Shown here: positions 42,766-55,900 of the stretch, one piece after another
Layout of the letters: the number at the start of each line of letters is the position of its first letter
How positions within the stretch are numbered: position 1 is the stretch's first letter
Made by a program: the position numbers and the translations under genes
Notes under the pieces: generated by a model
What the model saw: only the letters and a program-made list of their open reading frames with translations
The model's database searches: none
What the model was told of the DNA's origin: nothing
DNA from: Lateolabrax maculatus
Taxonomy: Eukaryota > Chordata > Actinopteri > Acropomatiformes > Lateolabracidae
Length of the DNA: 64,000 bases
NCBI GenBank assembly: GCA_031216445.1
Contig: CM062212.1
Location: 1,737,001 to 1,801,000, forward strand
Reading direction: 5' to 3'

Positions 42766-45700
42766 TCATTTTACTAATTTATATTTTGTAACTTATACTA
42801 CTACGTACAATACACTGGTAACGTATGTTTGTAGTATATAATTTTGGAATAATTAAGAATTCAGGGTTATTATTACTCAAGTAACTATATCATTAACATT
42901 AACAGCACTATTAATATGATTCTTTGTGTGAACCATTAAGTTGCTCATGTCCTTGCTTCAGGGTGATTTTAGTTCCTACCTGTTGTTGTTTAATGGGGGA
43001 AAGTTGTGAGTGTGACAGTAACGAGTGTGTCTTATGTGTTTACTGTCTTGCAAAGTTAAAGTCGATTTTTAAAGAAGATTTATTAAAGGAAAACTGTAGT
43101 ACGCTTATTACCCAGAGTGACAGGGGAAGAACTCAGGATTACAGTAATAACCCTCCAGACTAAAACCAGGTAATCTAATTCCTCTCTTGTGAATACACTT
43201 GAAACTGTGACTCTTTGAAAGACAGTTTGACCTGCTTGTGAACCTGAACATCTCAGCTTTCCTCCTCAGAAAGGCTGAGCCAACAATCCCAGAGATTGGA
43301 AAGTTTCATCAGAAACCACCTTTTATTATCCAGCGGCCGAATTAGCTGTTACCTCCCAGATTTCTCTCATCACTCACACTGTTTTACAGGCTCGGTTGGA
43401 TAGAAATAAACCTCCAAACAGTCAGTGGCTTCCTGCCAGCTGAGCTCATAGAGCAGACAAACCTTTGGCTGGAGGCTGGTGGAGGCTTCCCATTAAAACC
43501 ATCTATTTTTACTGTGTTTGAGTTGTGGTAGATGTTTGGATAACTGCTGCCCTGTTCAGCCATGGTGTTACTTTATTATTACAACAACAAGGACATTCAA
43601 AGTGTTTTACGTAAGTCACAGAAGTCATTAAGTCACCATATAAAAAAAACATCGGACAATATAAATTGGATTTAAAAATAATAAAATACCAGACAATAGT
43701 CCAAGCAATGAAAAGCAGTTGAAATTGCAGTTAAAATGTGACCCCTGTAATGAACAGAAAGGAGTAGAGGTGCTGCTGTAACTATAAACAGCGAAATAAA
43801 AGGAGTTGAGGTGTGAGTTGTGTTGCCTGAAAGGAGCTGAAGAGTCAGTTGGTTCCATGTGGTTTGCTACGTTGTAACAAATGGATTTTCTAAGCTCTTT
43901 GCAGTGTGTTTCAAGGCAGAAACTCCAGTGTTTAGACAGGAAGTGCAATTAAAAATTGATTACATTAGGTTGGATTAACTCAATATTCTCTCTGTTTAGA
44001 ATTAACACAATGTTTTATTTTTACTTAAATAATTGCCACAAAATCAAGGACACACTTATATTGAATATATTTAACCTTTTCACACGTTATTTAAAAACTA
44101 CATGACCACAGAATCATTTATTACAGCAGAGTGGGAGAACAGGCTCGAGCCTTCCTACGTGGTTGCTATGGTATCCAAGATGGTTGCCATGGCATCACTA
44201 AGTGGATGATAAGATCACAGGATGTTTTAAGTGAAATAAATCTGATATACACGGCTTTATTATTAAGTTTCGCCCTGCTGTCTTGGGCCTGCACAGGGCT
44301 GTGGAGGTTTACTCCTTTCACTTTCTATAATATGAAACAGTTAGAAAATACTTAAAATAATGGAAGTCATTCTGTTAAAAATGCATAAAATCCAATGACA
44401 CAAATTACAATAGACCCAATAAACTTAATCTAATTTGTTGCCAAACTGCAAATGTAGCATTCAGTTGAATGGGAAATGTCTGCTTTCATGAGGTCATAAG
44501 GATTATTTATCTTTCATTTATCCTGGTGCCGTTTCATAAATGCATCATCATGCAGCCCATGTACTATAGCAGTCAAGCAATTTAGTGCTGATAACACTTT
44601 TATGATTTTATGTGAGGAGGTGCACAAAAATAAATAAATGCCAAGATTTTGCAGGTTTGATTCTCCAGCAGATCTGTTGTCTGAGGAGAAATAAGAACTT
44701 GGAACCAGTGAAGCGGAAAGTCTGAGATATTTAGGGAATAATGAAATCCCTGATTGAATCAATATTATGGCTCTTAGACAGATCTAACAAATCATGAGAC
44801 AAATTTGACAGAAATATTAAACAGTGGATTAATGACTGGAGTGTATTTGTTTTGGTTCTACTGTAAAGTTATTCTAACGTCATCTTGCCTCTGAGGACTC
44901 TCCTGCCGCACAGATGACTGAGTGCATTACTTTCCCCCTCACGGTGAGTTATAACGACAGCCCGGACCTCCTAAACCTCCTCACAAAGCCAATCGTTCCC
45001 TTTTATAGTCATTTTTGAATCTACATGCCTAAGTTATGTTGCACGTGAAAAGCACAAAGTTTAAGGAACTACAAAGTTGAGATGGTGAATTTGGACAGCT
45101 GCCTTTAATGTCATCTTGTTTTAGACGTAATATTAACCATCGTACAGTTTTACATCATGAACTCTATAAAAATAAGAAACCACAGTTCTAAAAACAAAAG
45201 TCCCAACTTTGTGAGCATAAAAATGGTTTTCTAGAGGGAGAAGTATTGATTTCTCCATAAAATACAAAAACCAAAAATATTTTGGAATCTTCTGTCATTT
45301 GTTAAAATAGAAAAAACATTATGACATTAAAACATGGCTGAAAAAGTTTTAGAAAAAGTAATTTTTATGTTATGTAGACATTAATTTAACCCCATGCAAA
45401 TGTGGCGTTGTTGGTGAAGTAGGCAATTATTTCAATGTCAACAATTTAAGCCAGCACACTATTTTGGCAAAGCAACCAATATTTGAAAGCTTTTAACCAT
45501 GAGATAATAATGACGGTTTAATGGTGCAGCGCCTGCTGTCATTATGGCCGCCAAAGAAAACAATTACTGACCACAACATGATCTATATTTACCCGAGGAC
45601 ACGTCTCTTAATATCATTAGAATATACACAGAAACATGACCCAGAGGATGTTTAGTTAGTGGTGTTTTCATCGCAGGGACTGACCGTACGTGACCTCTGT

Positions 45701-46039
45701 TTGCTTTGCAACCGTCGAGGCGTTTTAGGATAACACGATCAACAGGCAGCGGCTGTTGTTGTGGAGGAGCGTCAGAGCTGCAGCTGTGAAGTAAAATGGA
45801 GGTTCACACATCCGTGGGATTGCTGATGGCTGATAATGTGATAGCCCTGGAGCTTCCCCTTGTTGGACTGTGGACACAAGTGGGGAGACCCTAAAAATAC
45901 CCCTTTAAAATGTCCCCAAACAAACAGCTGCGTCTGCTGCTCGGGGCCCAGCTCACAAATAGAGGACGAAGGACAGCCGCTACATGTCAGAGCAGTGGGC
46001 TCAAATGGATGATTGACACTTCTTTCTTTCTAATGTTAG

Positions 46040-46480
46040 ATGTAAACATGCTCATTGTTTTATATTCAAGCCTGTATAAAAGAAGTGGACGTAGCCGCTT
46101 GACGTCACCCGTTGGTTTCTGGACGGCCGTTTTGAAGCCGTGAGTTCGTTGTTTCACCGTTGTTGTCGTCGCCATCTTGTTTTTTTTCAGTGAATCACTG
46201 ACCTGATTGGCGGTCGCCGTGGTAGCAACTTTAAATCACTTGGTAGCCCCGCCCCAAAGCATACGCTGCTTTATCGACTATTTTCCTCTAAACTCCATAA
46301 TTTACTAAATGAACATCCTGCTGGACTGAAGAAGACTTGAAACCAGCGACTGAGACCATAAACTCATTGGGAAAATGTTTCCTGAGGTAATAAATCAGGT
46401 GAGAAGTCGGCTCATTTTCTCATCGACTTCTATACTTTCTGACTTCTGTGGAGTCGCCCCCTGCTGGCTGTTAGAGAGAA
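46040..46480 (+). repeat. Teleost interspersed repeat with GACGTCACCC segment
   Basis: It contains GTATAAAAGAAGTGGACGTA, GACGTCACCCGTTGGTTTCT, CGTCGCCATCTTG and GTCGCCCCCTGCTGGCTG in order. I recognise this as a widespread percomorph element of unknown name. It includes a CTCF-like core at 46454-46470. Confidence 0.7.
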
Positions 46481-46925
46481 TACCACTTGGTTCAGACAGA
46501 CCTTTTCCAGCGCTGAAACAAAGTGCAGAGAACAGTCTAAAAACTTATTTAGTCTCAAAATTTATCTGGATCGAAGATTAAAGCTGCAATAGGGTAACTT
46601 GTCCGGCAATAATTTGTGAATGCTTTCAAGAACTTTGGTATTTGTTACAGTTCTAAATGCTGTGTGTTACATGTGAATATTAACGCTAATGTCGTGTGTA
46701 ATGTAAATTTTAATGTGTTTAAAATATGAGGGGATAACAAGGGTTCATCATCTGGGAACCATGAATCTCTGGACAAATTTCATGCTGTGAAAGTGTTAGA
46801 CTGACTGAATGACAGACTTGCTAGAAAGACTTAGACTTAGACATTGATTAGAAAACATCATATCTTGAGTTTCCAGTAAGAAAGAAATACCAGACTTTCA
46901 TCAGTAAACGTGGCCTGCTTGGAGA

Positions 46926-46994
46926 ATTCTGGGGTCAAACCTGTGACCTTCTCATTACTGGACGAGCTTTCTGACCACTAAGACACCCTGCTGC
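46926..46994 (-). mobile_element. tRNA-like SINE head
   Basis: The minus strand reads GTCTTAGTGGTCAGAAAG (A-box-like), then GGTCACAGGTTTGACCCC (B-box-like), spaced as in a tRNA gene. It is degenerate and lacks a proper acceptor stem, so it is a SINE promoter head rather than a working tRNA. Confidence 0.6.
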
Positions 46995-47377
46995 CAACAT
47001 ACCTCCTCCGCCACTCATCCACTGTCGGTCTCGTGTGTCGACCACAGGCCACAGCTGTCTGAGGTTTGATCCGGGCTGAAGCGTAAATCAAAGACACCGG
47101 ATCACGTCTCCATAAATATCTCTCCCCAGGGAGGACCAAAGATGCAATCTGCAATTTATTTGGTGGGTTACATTTTTGGTTTATTTAGATTTGTTCCATA
47201 GGAGTTTGACATGTAGATGGAAACCGCCTTTTTTTTAAAGCCGCCTTTCGTTGCAGTAGTTCCCAGCATCACAATGTAAACAAATATTTTAAAGCCTCAA
47301 GTTAGCCATCGTATATTTACAGCCCTTTTATCAAAGGCTTAGACAGCAAACTACTTTATAATCATGGGTTGCTCATG

Positions 47378-48035
47378 TATATGGACAAAAGTATGTGGAC
47401 ACAGAAGCATTACACTCATGTGATTGTTTAATATCTTGTTCCAAAACCACGAGCATTAAACTGCTGATTTCTCCCAGATTTTGGACAGAGATGTTGGACA
47501 ATAAGGTCTGGTTCACAGTTGGTGTTTCGGTTTATCCCAAAGGATGGCGTCGAGGTCGGGGCTCAGTGCAGGCCAGTGAAGTTCGTCCACAACAAACTGA
47601 GAAAACCATTTCTTCATGGAGCTTCTGTGCATGTAAAGTCTGGTGATTTAGTATAAAGAGGGGAAAAGTCCACATAGGGAGGAGGTCTGGGTGGACAGAT
47701 AGGTCACACAAACACAGGATGTTGTCTCATTTTAACTACATACTTATTTTAACCAACACAAACAAAGTACTTTTGCTTCCTAAACCCAACCAAATGACCG
47801 TTTCACAACATTAAGCTTGTGTTTATCATTGTTATATATTTGATTTTGGGAGTCACTGGCACTTATTCTGTCGTTTTCGGTATGATGATGGGTTGGTTGA
47901 AACAGGAAAGGGACAAACACAAACTGCTGCCACGAAGTTGGAATAACGCTGTTGTCTAAAATATCATTGCATGCTGTAGCATTAAGCAGCCCTGGACCAA
48001 TAGCACAAGATGTCCACATACTTTTGGCCGTAGAG
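47378..48035. mobile_element. TIR-bearing non-autonomous DNA transposon (about 655 bp)
   Basis: The left end is TATATGGACAAAAGTATGTG (47378 on) and the right end, in reverse, has GGCCAAAAGTATGTGGACAT (48027 back). The interior has no transposase. The superfamily is uncertain, and a TA-type target is possible. The 97-codon minus frame inside is not a gene. Confidence 0.75.
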
Positions 48036-49020
48036 TAGTTAACAGAAGTTTTAAATATCAAAAAGTTACACATTTAAGGAACTGGTGGAAGTATTTCCCT
48101 TTCCAAGCCTTCATGTAGGCCTCAGAGTGTGTTTGCACTGGCAGATTGTGTTTTAGTGACGGTCAAACTCTCGAAGTGGAATCTATCGTCATTGCTTGAC
48201 TGGTCTTCCTCACCGCGGTGTAACGCTGATAAGGTCACTCTGTGAAACGACTCTGTGAATCAGAGTTCCTCTCTGCTGAAGGTAAACTGTTTACACGGAT
48301 CAGTTTGCTCATCCAGGACTCGATACGACGCCGTGCCGGCATGTGGAGACTCAGGTTCAGCTCTTTGTAACACTTGGCAACCTGGATAAAACTTCTACAC
48401 AACCTGTAAACAAACCGTCTCCGTTTACAGACCTCATACTCACTGTTTGCTCACTTTTTTATTTTAAATCTTAATGATGTTATTTCCTAAACTTGTATTA
48501 ACATTTAGATGATAATGTTTCAGTTTATCCAATAGGTTTTCTAGTATAAAATGCTCTCTCTCAGTTTTTGATATTTCCAAAACCTTGAATTAAATATGGC
48601 ATCAAACTTAAATTTAATCTTCTGTATAGAAGATCAATTACTTTTTGAAGTCGCAGTAACAATGTACTATGTTGTATTTTCATATTAAACTCCCATTCTT
48701 CCAGTCTCGAAGGCAGACTTTTGCTTTCACGCACCTCTTCATCGGCCAAATTGGACAAGAAACGCTCTACGTTTTCTAAATGTAATAAAGTAAAAAGCAT
48801 TCAGTGTTGCGACTCCTTTGGAAGCAGAAATCACACACTGATATCTCGCTGATTTAATATCAATATCTTATGATTCGTCACTCATTCACTAACTTTGACA
48901 TGGCAGTTTAAGAAAAAACCTCTCCCAGTAACTAGATTAAACAACTCATCGAACTGGACAAAAAAGATGATGTTTTCTTTTTATAAATTAAACTACCAAA
49001 CAGTTTATGCAAGTACAGTT

Positions 49021-49258
49021 GAAATGATAAATCCATTAATCAATTAGTCGATACACTGAAAATTAATTGGCAACTATTTTGATAAACGTTGGAGTCATTT
49101 TTCCTATAAAATCATTTCCTGGTTGCAGCTTCTCAGATGTGAAGATTTGCTGCTTTTCCTTTGAATGATTTGAATCATGTGTTTGTTCATCATGTTTTAC
49201 AGTGTGATATTAGTACTTTTACCTAAGTAAAGGCCCTGAATACTTCCTCCACCACTGC
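49021..49258 (+). repeat. Composite interspersed repeat
   Basis: The first part (49021-49190) has TCAATTAGTCGATACACTG, AACTATTTTGATAA and GAAGATTTGCTGCTTTTC. It is followed by the end of an AAGTA-family repeat (AGTACTTTTACCTAAGTAAA, ACTTCCTCCACCACTGCT). Confidence 0.7.
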
Positions 49259-50654
49259 TGTAATGTGTATGAGTGTCTGTCCAGTATTGAGGCTCTCGTC
49301 GGCCCATGACCGAGCTTGTGATTGACTCCCGACGCTCGGCTCTTCCTCTGAACCTCCGGCGGCTGCTTCAGGCTCGGCTTTGCCCACCAGCTGTAACCAG
49401 CGACTCTTCCAGTTCACCGAGCTGACCGTCAGAATGAAGACAGCCTTGCGGTTTCAACACGTGGGAGATCTTGGCATCTCCCCAGAAACAACTATTAATA
49501 ACAGGCAGCGGTAACGTGGTTGCTACCGCTTCAGTGCCGGGATTCTCTCTGGCTGAGTCACGGCCCGCTTTCATCCAGACCTGCAGCCTCGAGGAACTTT
49601 GGCCTCGTTCGGATCCGATAACCTGTAACTGAGTGCTTTGTCATGACTAATTAAATCATCATTAAGGTATAACTATGGTTCGGCAACTAAAACACTGTTT
49701 AAGGTCAGTGGTGGAAGAACTACTCAGATCCTTAAAGTGAAAGTGAAATTACATTAATGTAAAAACACTCTGTTACAAGTAAAAGTCCTGCATTCAAAAT
49801 CATACTTCAGTAAAAGAGGAGTATTATCATGGGAAGGGAGGGTCCTTCCAAAGGGTTCACTGGCAAAGAAAGGTTGAAAATTACCAGTTTAAGCTTCAAC
49901 AATGTGTTGTATTTAATTAGCTAATATGATGTATTTATGTACAACATTAATCTGTAAAGTAAATAACACAAACTCTCATGTGAAATAACCACAACTGTTC
50001 TAATTGTGTTCCATCACTGGTAGTAAGAAGCTTAAGGTTGGTTTCCAGGACCTTTAAGGAAAGACCTGGCACATCAAACTGTAGAGCTGCAGTCCAGTTA
50101 AAGGCCTTTTAAAGAATCATGCTGGTGTTTCTGTATGTTTTTACCTATTGAGAACACATGTTCCAAATCATATACGATTATATATATTTTTGGATTTACG
50201 CTCCAGGCAGCTCTTAGTACAAGGTCATTGAAAACCATCTTGCAGAAGTTGAAACTTTGTTAGGTAAGACAGGTAATCCATCACGGTGGACTTTTATTTT
50301 CTTGTCAAAGTCCTGCTATCATCACTTGCTAATGTGCTTTTGTGGTGCATTCAAGAACAGTCAAAATTTGAGACTGTGCTGCCAAAAGGAGTGTATTAAC
50401 GGGCTAAGATGCTGGAAAATCAAATGAGGAAGGGAAACGATAAGTAAATGTGGACGTTGTGGGGAGGATGATGGAGAATTTGGTTCTTTTCATGCATTAA
50501 AAATGAAGTGTTCATAAACGTGCCACGTTATCGTCTAAAACCAGTGGCTAAATAATCTAAAAACTATAATATGGACGTCATCTGCTCTTACAAACATCTG
50601 GTTTTCTAGCATCACTGTTTCATTTGTTGGCATCCATCTTGTCCCCTCTCACAG

Positions 50655-50917
50655 GTAAAACAATGCGATCCAGGAACTGCGCCGTGGAGGGTCCAGAAGA
50701 CGGACACATCCAGCCCTCTAAAGCTTTCATCAAGCAGGAGGAGGAGAACACGCCAGAGCTCACGAAGAGGAAGATGAAGGTCCAGCGGGAGGAGAAGGAC
50801 GGGAGGACGGCGGTGTCCGGGACAACTAAGAGACCTCAGAGCAGGAAGGCAGCAGCGCCGGATCTGTCAAAGAAAGACCTGCTGCACCTGCTGGGAATCA
50901 TGGAGGGAGAAGTTCAG
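50655..50917 (+). CDS. filip1: FILIP1 exon 2 (first coding exon, aa 1-85)
   Basis: The acceptor is cccctctcacag. Eight untranslated bases precede the ATG at 50663, which has A at -3. It ends GIMEGEVQ at a gtacac donor, phase 0. In-frame codons upstream of the acceptor are intronic. Confidence 0.94.
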
Positions 50918-52859
50918 GTACACATTCACTTCACAGGAACATCGTCTGTAATGTCTGTAACCACGACAAACCCACAGCCGAAGTTCACCGAATCTCAGCT
51001 GTGACATGGGAGGAACAGCTGGATCTGGAATCATTTTCCCGACTGTAAATGAATATATTTGTCAGTAGCCTGTGGGTCACTAACGCCGGGTTCAGACTAC
51101 ACAATACTAGTCAGATTAGGAGATTATAGTCTTAAATTCTTGCTGTGATTTGACCGACAGACTGCACGACCGGTGTGATGTCCTAAATCCTAAAAATAAA
51201 GAATGAAAAAGATCGTCCGTCAGCTTCAGCGTCAGAATTTCTTTACCTAAACACAATAGTACAGTCCTCTCTGCTGTAACCGGCCCACGACTCGTTGGGG
51301 GGTGATTACTGTCGGCTCAAATGATGGAGCAGTTTAAAGTGTGTGTAGGCGGGAATCTTAACTCTCCTGTGAAGAATTTATAATAGGTGTACGTGCTGGA
51401 ATGTGATTTTCTAAAAAAGACGTTTCCAAAGCTGATGAAGCAAACGTTGAGTCACTGAACTCGATCAATAAACAGCTTCTCGCCTTTTTACCAACTAAAT
51501 ATGAAGGAAGACTGAAAATTGACACTTTCCTGTCATTTTTTTTTCAGAAACATCCATCTAATTATGTGCTTGTCAGATGTTTATAACCAGAAATACTGTG
51601 CAGTTCTTCACATGCTGACATTTCTCAGTGTGTCGGGTTGGATTTTGAAAATAACCTTTGTCGGTGTGGAAACAGCCAACCGGCTGCTGCTGGGCTGCAG
51701 CCTGATAATGATTTTCTAATGGAGGCACATTTATAAACTCCTCTCCAGAGAGGCAGGATGCTGCTGCCTCACCCTCTGTTTCCATCTGTTTGGGTGTGTT
51801 AAATATTTTCCATTAGCGTTGGGACGGAGAAATACTCAACACGGAGCGACGTTTCACACAGGAAGAGCTGCTTTTGTTCTGCTTTATTTCACATTTTAAC
51901 AGAAAAGAAACGTTTGCAGCAGCTCAGAGATGTGCAGCTGAAGGATGAATGTGGTGTTATTCTTTATTGACTCAGCCCCACATACTGTACACCGTCCTCA
52001 GTAGGAAGCAATGGGCTCGGAGCTGAGAGCCACAGACAGGAGACGGACTGACACATTGTTGGTTTTAGTCTTTTCCTGGGATTTGTTGACAAAAAGCAAA
52101 ATATAGAAGAAAAAACATCCTTTAAGCCTTATTTACTACCCTCACTGGGATTAAAACTTTTTTTTTTTTTTTTTTTTTTTTGGATCATCCTGGTCAAGAT
52201 AGACAAACAATCCCAAGTAAGAATCATACAGAACTGTCATGGCTGGTGGTTCAGGGAAACGGGGAGAGGACCCAGATGCAGATAGAAGAGGCAGATGATA
52301 ATGAAAGAAGACTTCCAGGCAAGTACAGGTAGATACAGGTCCTGGTAACAGAAGCTCTGAATCAAAAACAAAGTGAAGAAACCAGAAACTCGGACAAACT
52401 GACGAGGGGTGAGCAGGACAGGGCCAACAAGTATCTGCAGGACTGATGAGGGAGGTGGAAACAGGTGAGCAGGTGGGCATGGCGTCAGGTGAAGGCGTCT
52501 GGTGGACAGGTGGAGGTTTGAGGTTTGGTTTGAGGTGTGACTGGCTGGAGGAAGGCAGAGTGTGACAGTAACATCAGCAGCCAGCTCCTGCTGCAATGAT
52601 TTCTACTCTCTTAAAGGAATCAGTAATACTGTATAAGCAGATTAACGTCTTTTTACAGATGCATCTGGAAATTCTGTGCAGATATTGAGGGCTGCTGGGA
52701 CACTTCAGGGTTAAAATATTTACTAAATTTGATGCCAGAGCCCAGAAATGTTTTATGAAGAACATCCTGGCCTGTGAGGTTAAAGCAGATCGTCTCGGAG
52801 GACAGTGACGCTGTGACGTCTTTACAGATAAAGTTTTGTGTGTGTGTGTGTGTGTGTGC

Positions 52860-52917
<58 letters not shown>

Positions 52918-55900
52918 CTGCGTGCAGAGTGGACGGAGGGAGGCGTACGCCCTCTGCTGGTGTAAACCTGCATCGTTTAGTCATGTGACGTCAGTGATGA
53001 GGTAATGTGTTGTCCTCACTCAGCTGATGTCTGAGTTCACTGTGCAAATATTCACCGAGTTAAACAGAAACTGAAAACCTTTTCAAATGTTAAATACTTT
53101 TATTTTTTTGTTTCATTTGAGTTGAGTTTTGTCTTTTTTACTTGATCGTGATTTTTATTTATATTTACTGGATTTTGCTTTTTTTTATCTTATTTTTGGT
53201 CCTGTTGAATGTTTTTTATTGATAATGGGTTAAATCTCACTTCTGGTCATAAATCCAGTAAGTAATAACACATTATTAATATATTATTATTTATTATATA
53301 TTATATAATTAATAGTTAATATATAACTAAACATATGTAACACTAATAACACTTTATCCCTGAGTACCACCAGCAGGGTTTAAAGGTTCAAAGATTCATC
53401 CAAAAATAATCCAATTTTTTATCCTGATCACTCAAAAGCTGGAAACAAACAACCAGAAAATAACCTTAAAATAAAAACATCACAGAACTACATTCCTTAC
53501 AAAACGCAAGGTTAATGTTCCCCTAATATTTAATGTTCCTCCCCCCCCCCCCCCCCCCCCCCCCCGTCACAGTGCAGTTAGTGTGTTTCTGCAGCATTAC
53601 AGACTCTGTCGTGTGTCTCCTCAGGCCAGAGAGGACATCATCGGCCTGCTGAGGTCGGACAGGACCAGGCCCGAGGCTCTGGAGGCTCACTACGGCTCCT
53701 CGGGCCCCACCAAACCCCTGCAGGCCCTGCAGAGAGACGGACTGCTGCTCGGCAACAACAGCACCGAAGACGTGTACGAGAAGCCCATGGCCGAGGTGAG
53801 GACGAGCACACCGGAGGGTTTCGGCCGGGATTAGACTGACTGACTGAAAGACTCAGTGGGGAGTCATGAAACAACAGTTTCACTGCTACTTTTGTTTGGA
53901 CTTTTCACAGATAGAAGATAATCATATACAGTACATTTACTGCTACTGTTCAACTGTGATTTCTGCTATTTACATTACATTTAAATGAAGAGGTTCTTTA
54001 AAGGAAAATGAATAATTTCTCTGTTTTTTCTAGGAAATTATTAGTAAATTACAGACCTGCAGAGTTTTACTTTATTATATTATTTTACTGTTGTAGATGG
54101 TCGAGGTGGAGCGATTATTTTATTTACTGTTTGGTAGTTTTATCTATTTTACAAAACATACGATGAACTTATAAAACATGATGTTTTCTTATTATGTTTG
54201 GCACCAAAAATCTGCAAAGTAACTAAAGCCATCAGATAAATGGAGCTGCATAAATTGGAATTACTCAAGTACAAGAACCCCAGATACTCGAGTTACATTC
54301 CACCACTGCAGAGCTGTAAAATCAAATGTTTTATTCATCACCATGGTGGTCTACATGCTCTTTCAAAGCTCTCCCACCGGCCAGCGATGAACTTACCTCC
54401 TTACAAACAGGAACATGCAGGAGCTAAATGATGTCAACATTTACCAAAATGAAGATAATTTAGTTAGACTAGATTTAGTTAGTTTTAGATTTTTAAAGAG
54501 TGTAGAGAGCAGGCAGTTGTCCAGGAATACCAATATTGTCAAAACTTTTATTTTGGTGGTGCATTTACACCAGGGTTTGTGCACTTGAAGAGTGACATCA
54601 GAGCCTAAAATCCTGTTCTTTTGTGTGTTGAATGGCTTTGGTTTCTACTTGAAAATATAATTTGCCATGCTCAGCGGAGTCTGCAGGGCGTCCCAGAGAG
54701 GCTGAACAAACGGGCAGTTAGTGTGAATAAAAGAGTCTCATTGTGATCCCACAAACACAACATCACCATAAGCGTAGCTAATGGTCTGGGGTACTGTGCT
54801 GGCAGATGTGCGAGCTGTTGTTAATAAGGTTTTTTCCCCCCGTCAGTTGGACCGTCTGGAGGACAAACAGAAGGAGACGTACAGACGGATGCTGGAGCAG
54901 CTGCTGCTGGCCGAGAAGTGTCACCGCCGCACCGTCATGGAGCTGGACAACGAGAAACGCAAACACACCGACTTCATGAACAAGAGCGACGACTTCACCA
55001 ACCTGCTGGAGCAGGAGAGGGAGAGGTGAGGCCCGAGTGTGTTTTTCTTACTGCCAACAAATCCCATGAATCCCGTCTCTCAGTACTTTCTGACTTCCTG
55101 TCTGTGGCTCTCAGCTCCGATCTCATTGGTTACTACTGAAGACCTAAATCTTGAAAAACACCTCACAAATATACGGTTTCATTTAATTTCCTCAAACAGC
55201 TGCTCACTGTGGTTTTCATCAAACAAACAGGAGGAAATAGTGCATTTGTTGGGGACTATTTTCAGCGGCGGATTAATTCACATGTGAGGCTGTAGTGAGT
55301 GTTTGGTGTGTGTGTGTGTGTGTGTTCGGGACTGAGTCAGAATAAACTACAGTGTGTGTGTTCCTGGTGATGAAGGAACATGTCACCCAGAGCAACACTG
55401 ATGTGTTTTTAATAGTTTTTAGACGACAGCAGAGCTCTGTGGCTCAGAGGAAGAAGATATATCAGGATGTGATACATTCACTGTTGGTTTTGGTGTTTTC
55501 AGCCGTACAAAAACTTTGCTTCAGTTCCAGTTCAGCTTTTTTGGTACTTTTGTTTACTTTTGGTGCTCGAGGCAACAGACCGAAGTATTGAAGTTTGATA
55601 CCCAGCCCGTCTCATGATGTGATGATATGACACGATTTGCCGTACAACATAATCAAGGCAGCAAATTGTGTTTCCCTCAGTGTAATTAGACGTCAGTAAA
55701 ACAGCAGACAGACGCAGTTACAGATGAGCTGGACAAGAAAGTGGAACATTTAGCAGCTAAAGAGAGAGATGTTTTACTCAGGAGTTGGTGGAGAACAAAC
55801 CAGAGCTAAAAGGAAAGAGAATATTAGACTTATTGGACTGCTGGAGTGCAAAAATGTGTACTTACACTTTTTGTACTTCCTGTATATTCTGATGTTGATA

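Larger units (their letters stand above)
32958..50654 (+). other. Probable FILIP1 intron 1 (17.7 kb), repeat-rich
   Basis: No coding exon is recognised. It holds a TA microsatellite (33819-33858), repeat fragments (34770-34870, 35970-36150, 41.2-41.6 kb, 41.86-41.96 kb, 42.5-42.77 kb, 46.0-46.5 kb, 49.0-49.26 kb, 49.7-49.83 kb), C homopolymers (35330, 38216), a TIR element at 47.4-48.0 kb, a tRNA-like SINE head at 46.93 kb and two CArG boxes. The stretch 44.8-45.9 kb shows nothing. The CG-rich 49.29-49.6 kb segment is unexplained. Confidence 0.5.
50918..53624 (+). other. FILIP1 intron 2
   Basis: It contains a T homopolymer (52160-52181), an interspersed repeat at 52230-52570, the long TG microsatellite at 52838-52917, an AT-rich stretch at 53270-53330 and a C homopolymer at 53540-53565. 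Nothing coding is seen. Confidence 0.65.

Noticed and set aside
46926..46994. Functional tRNA gene
   Set aside because: A and B boxes are present but no matching acceptor stem or clean cloverleaf is found. A SINE head fits better.
47780..48073. 97-codon minus-strand frame
   Set aside because: It lies largely inside the TIR-bearing element at 47.4-48.0 kb and lacks transposase features.
52574..52984. Minus-strand frames with poly-His-Thr
   Set aside because: They are translation of the TG microsatellite in FILIP1 intron 2.
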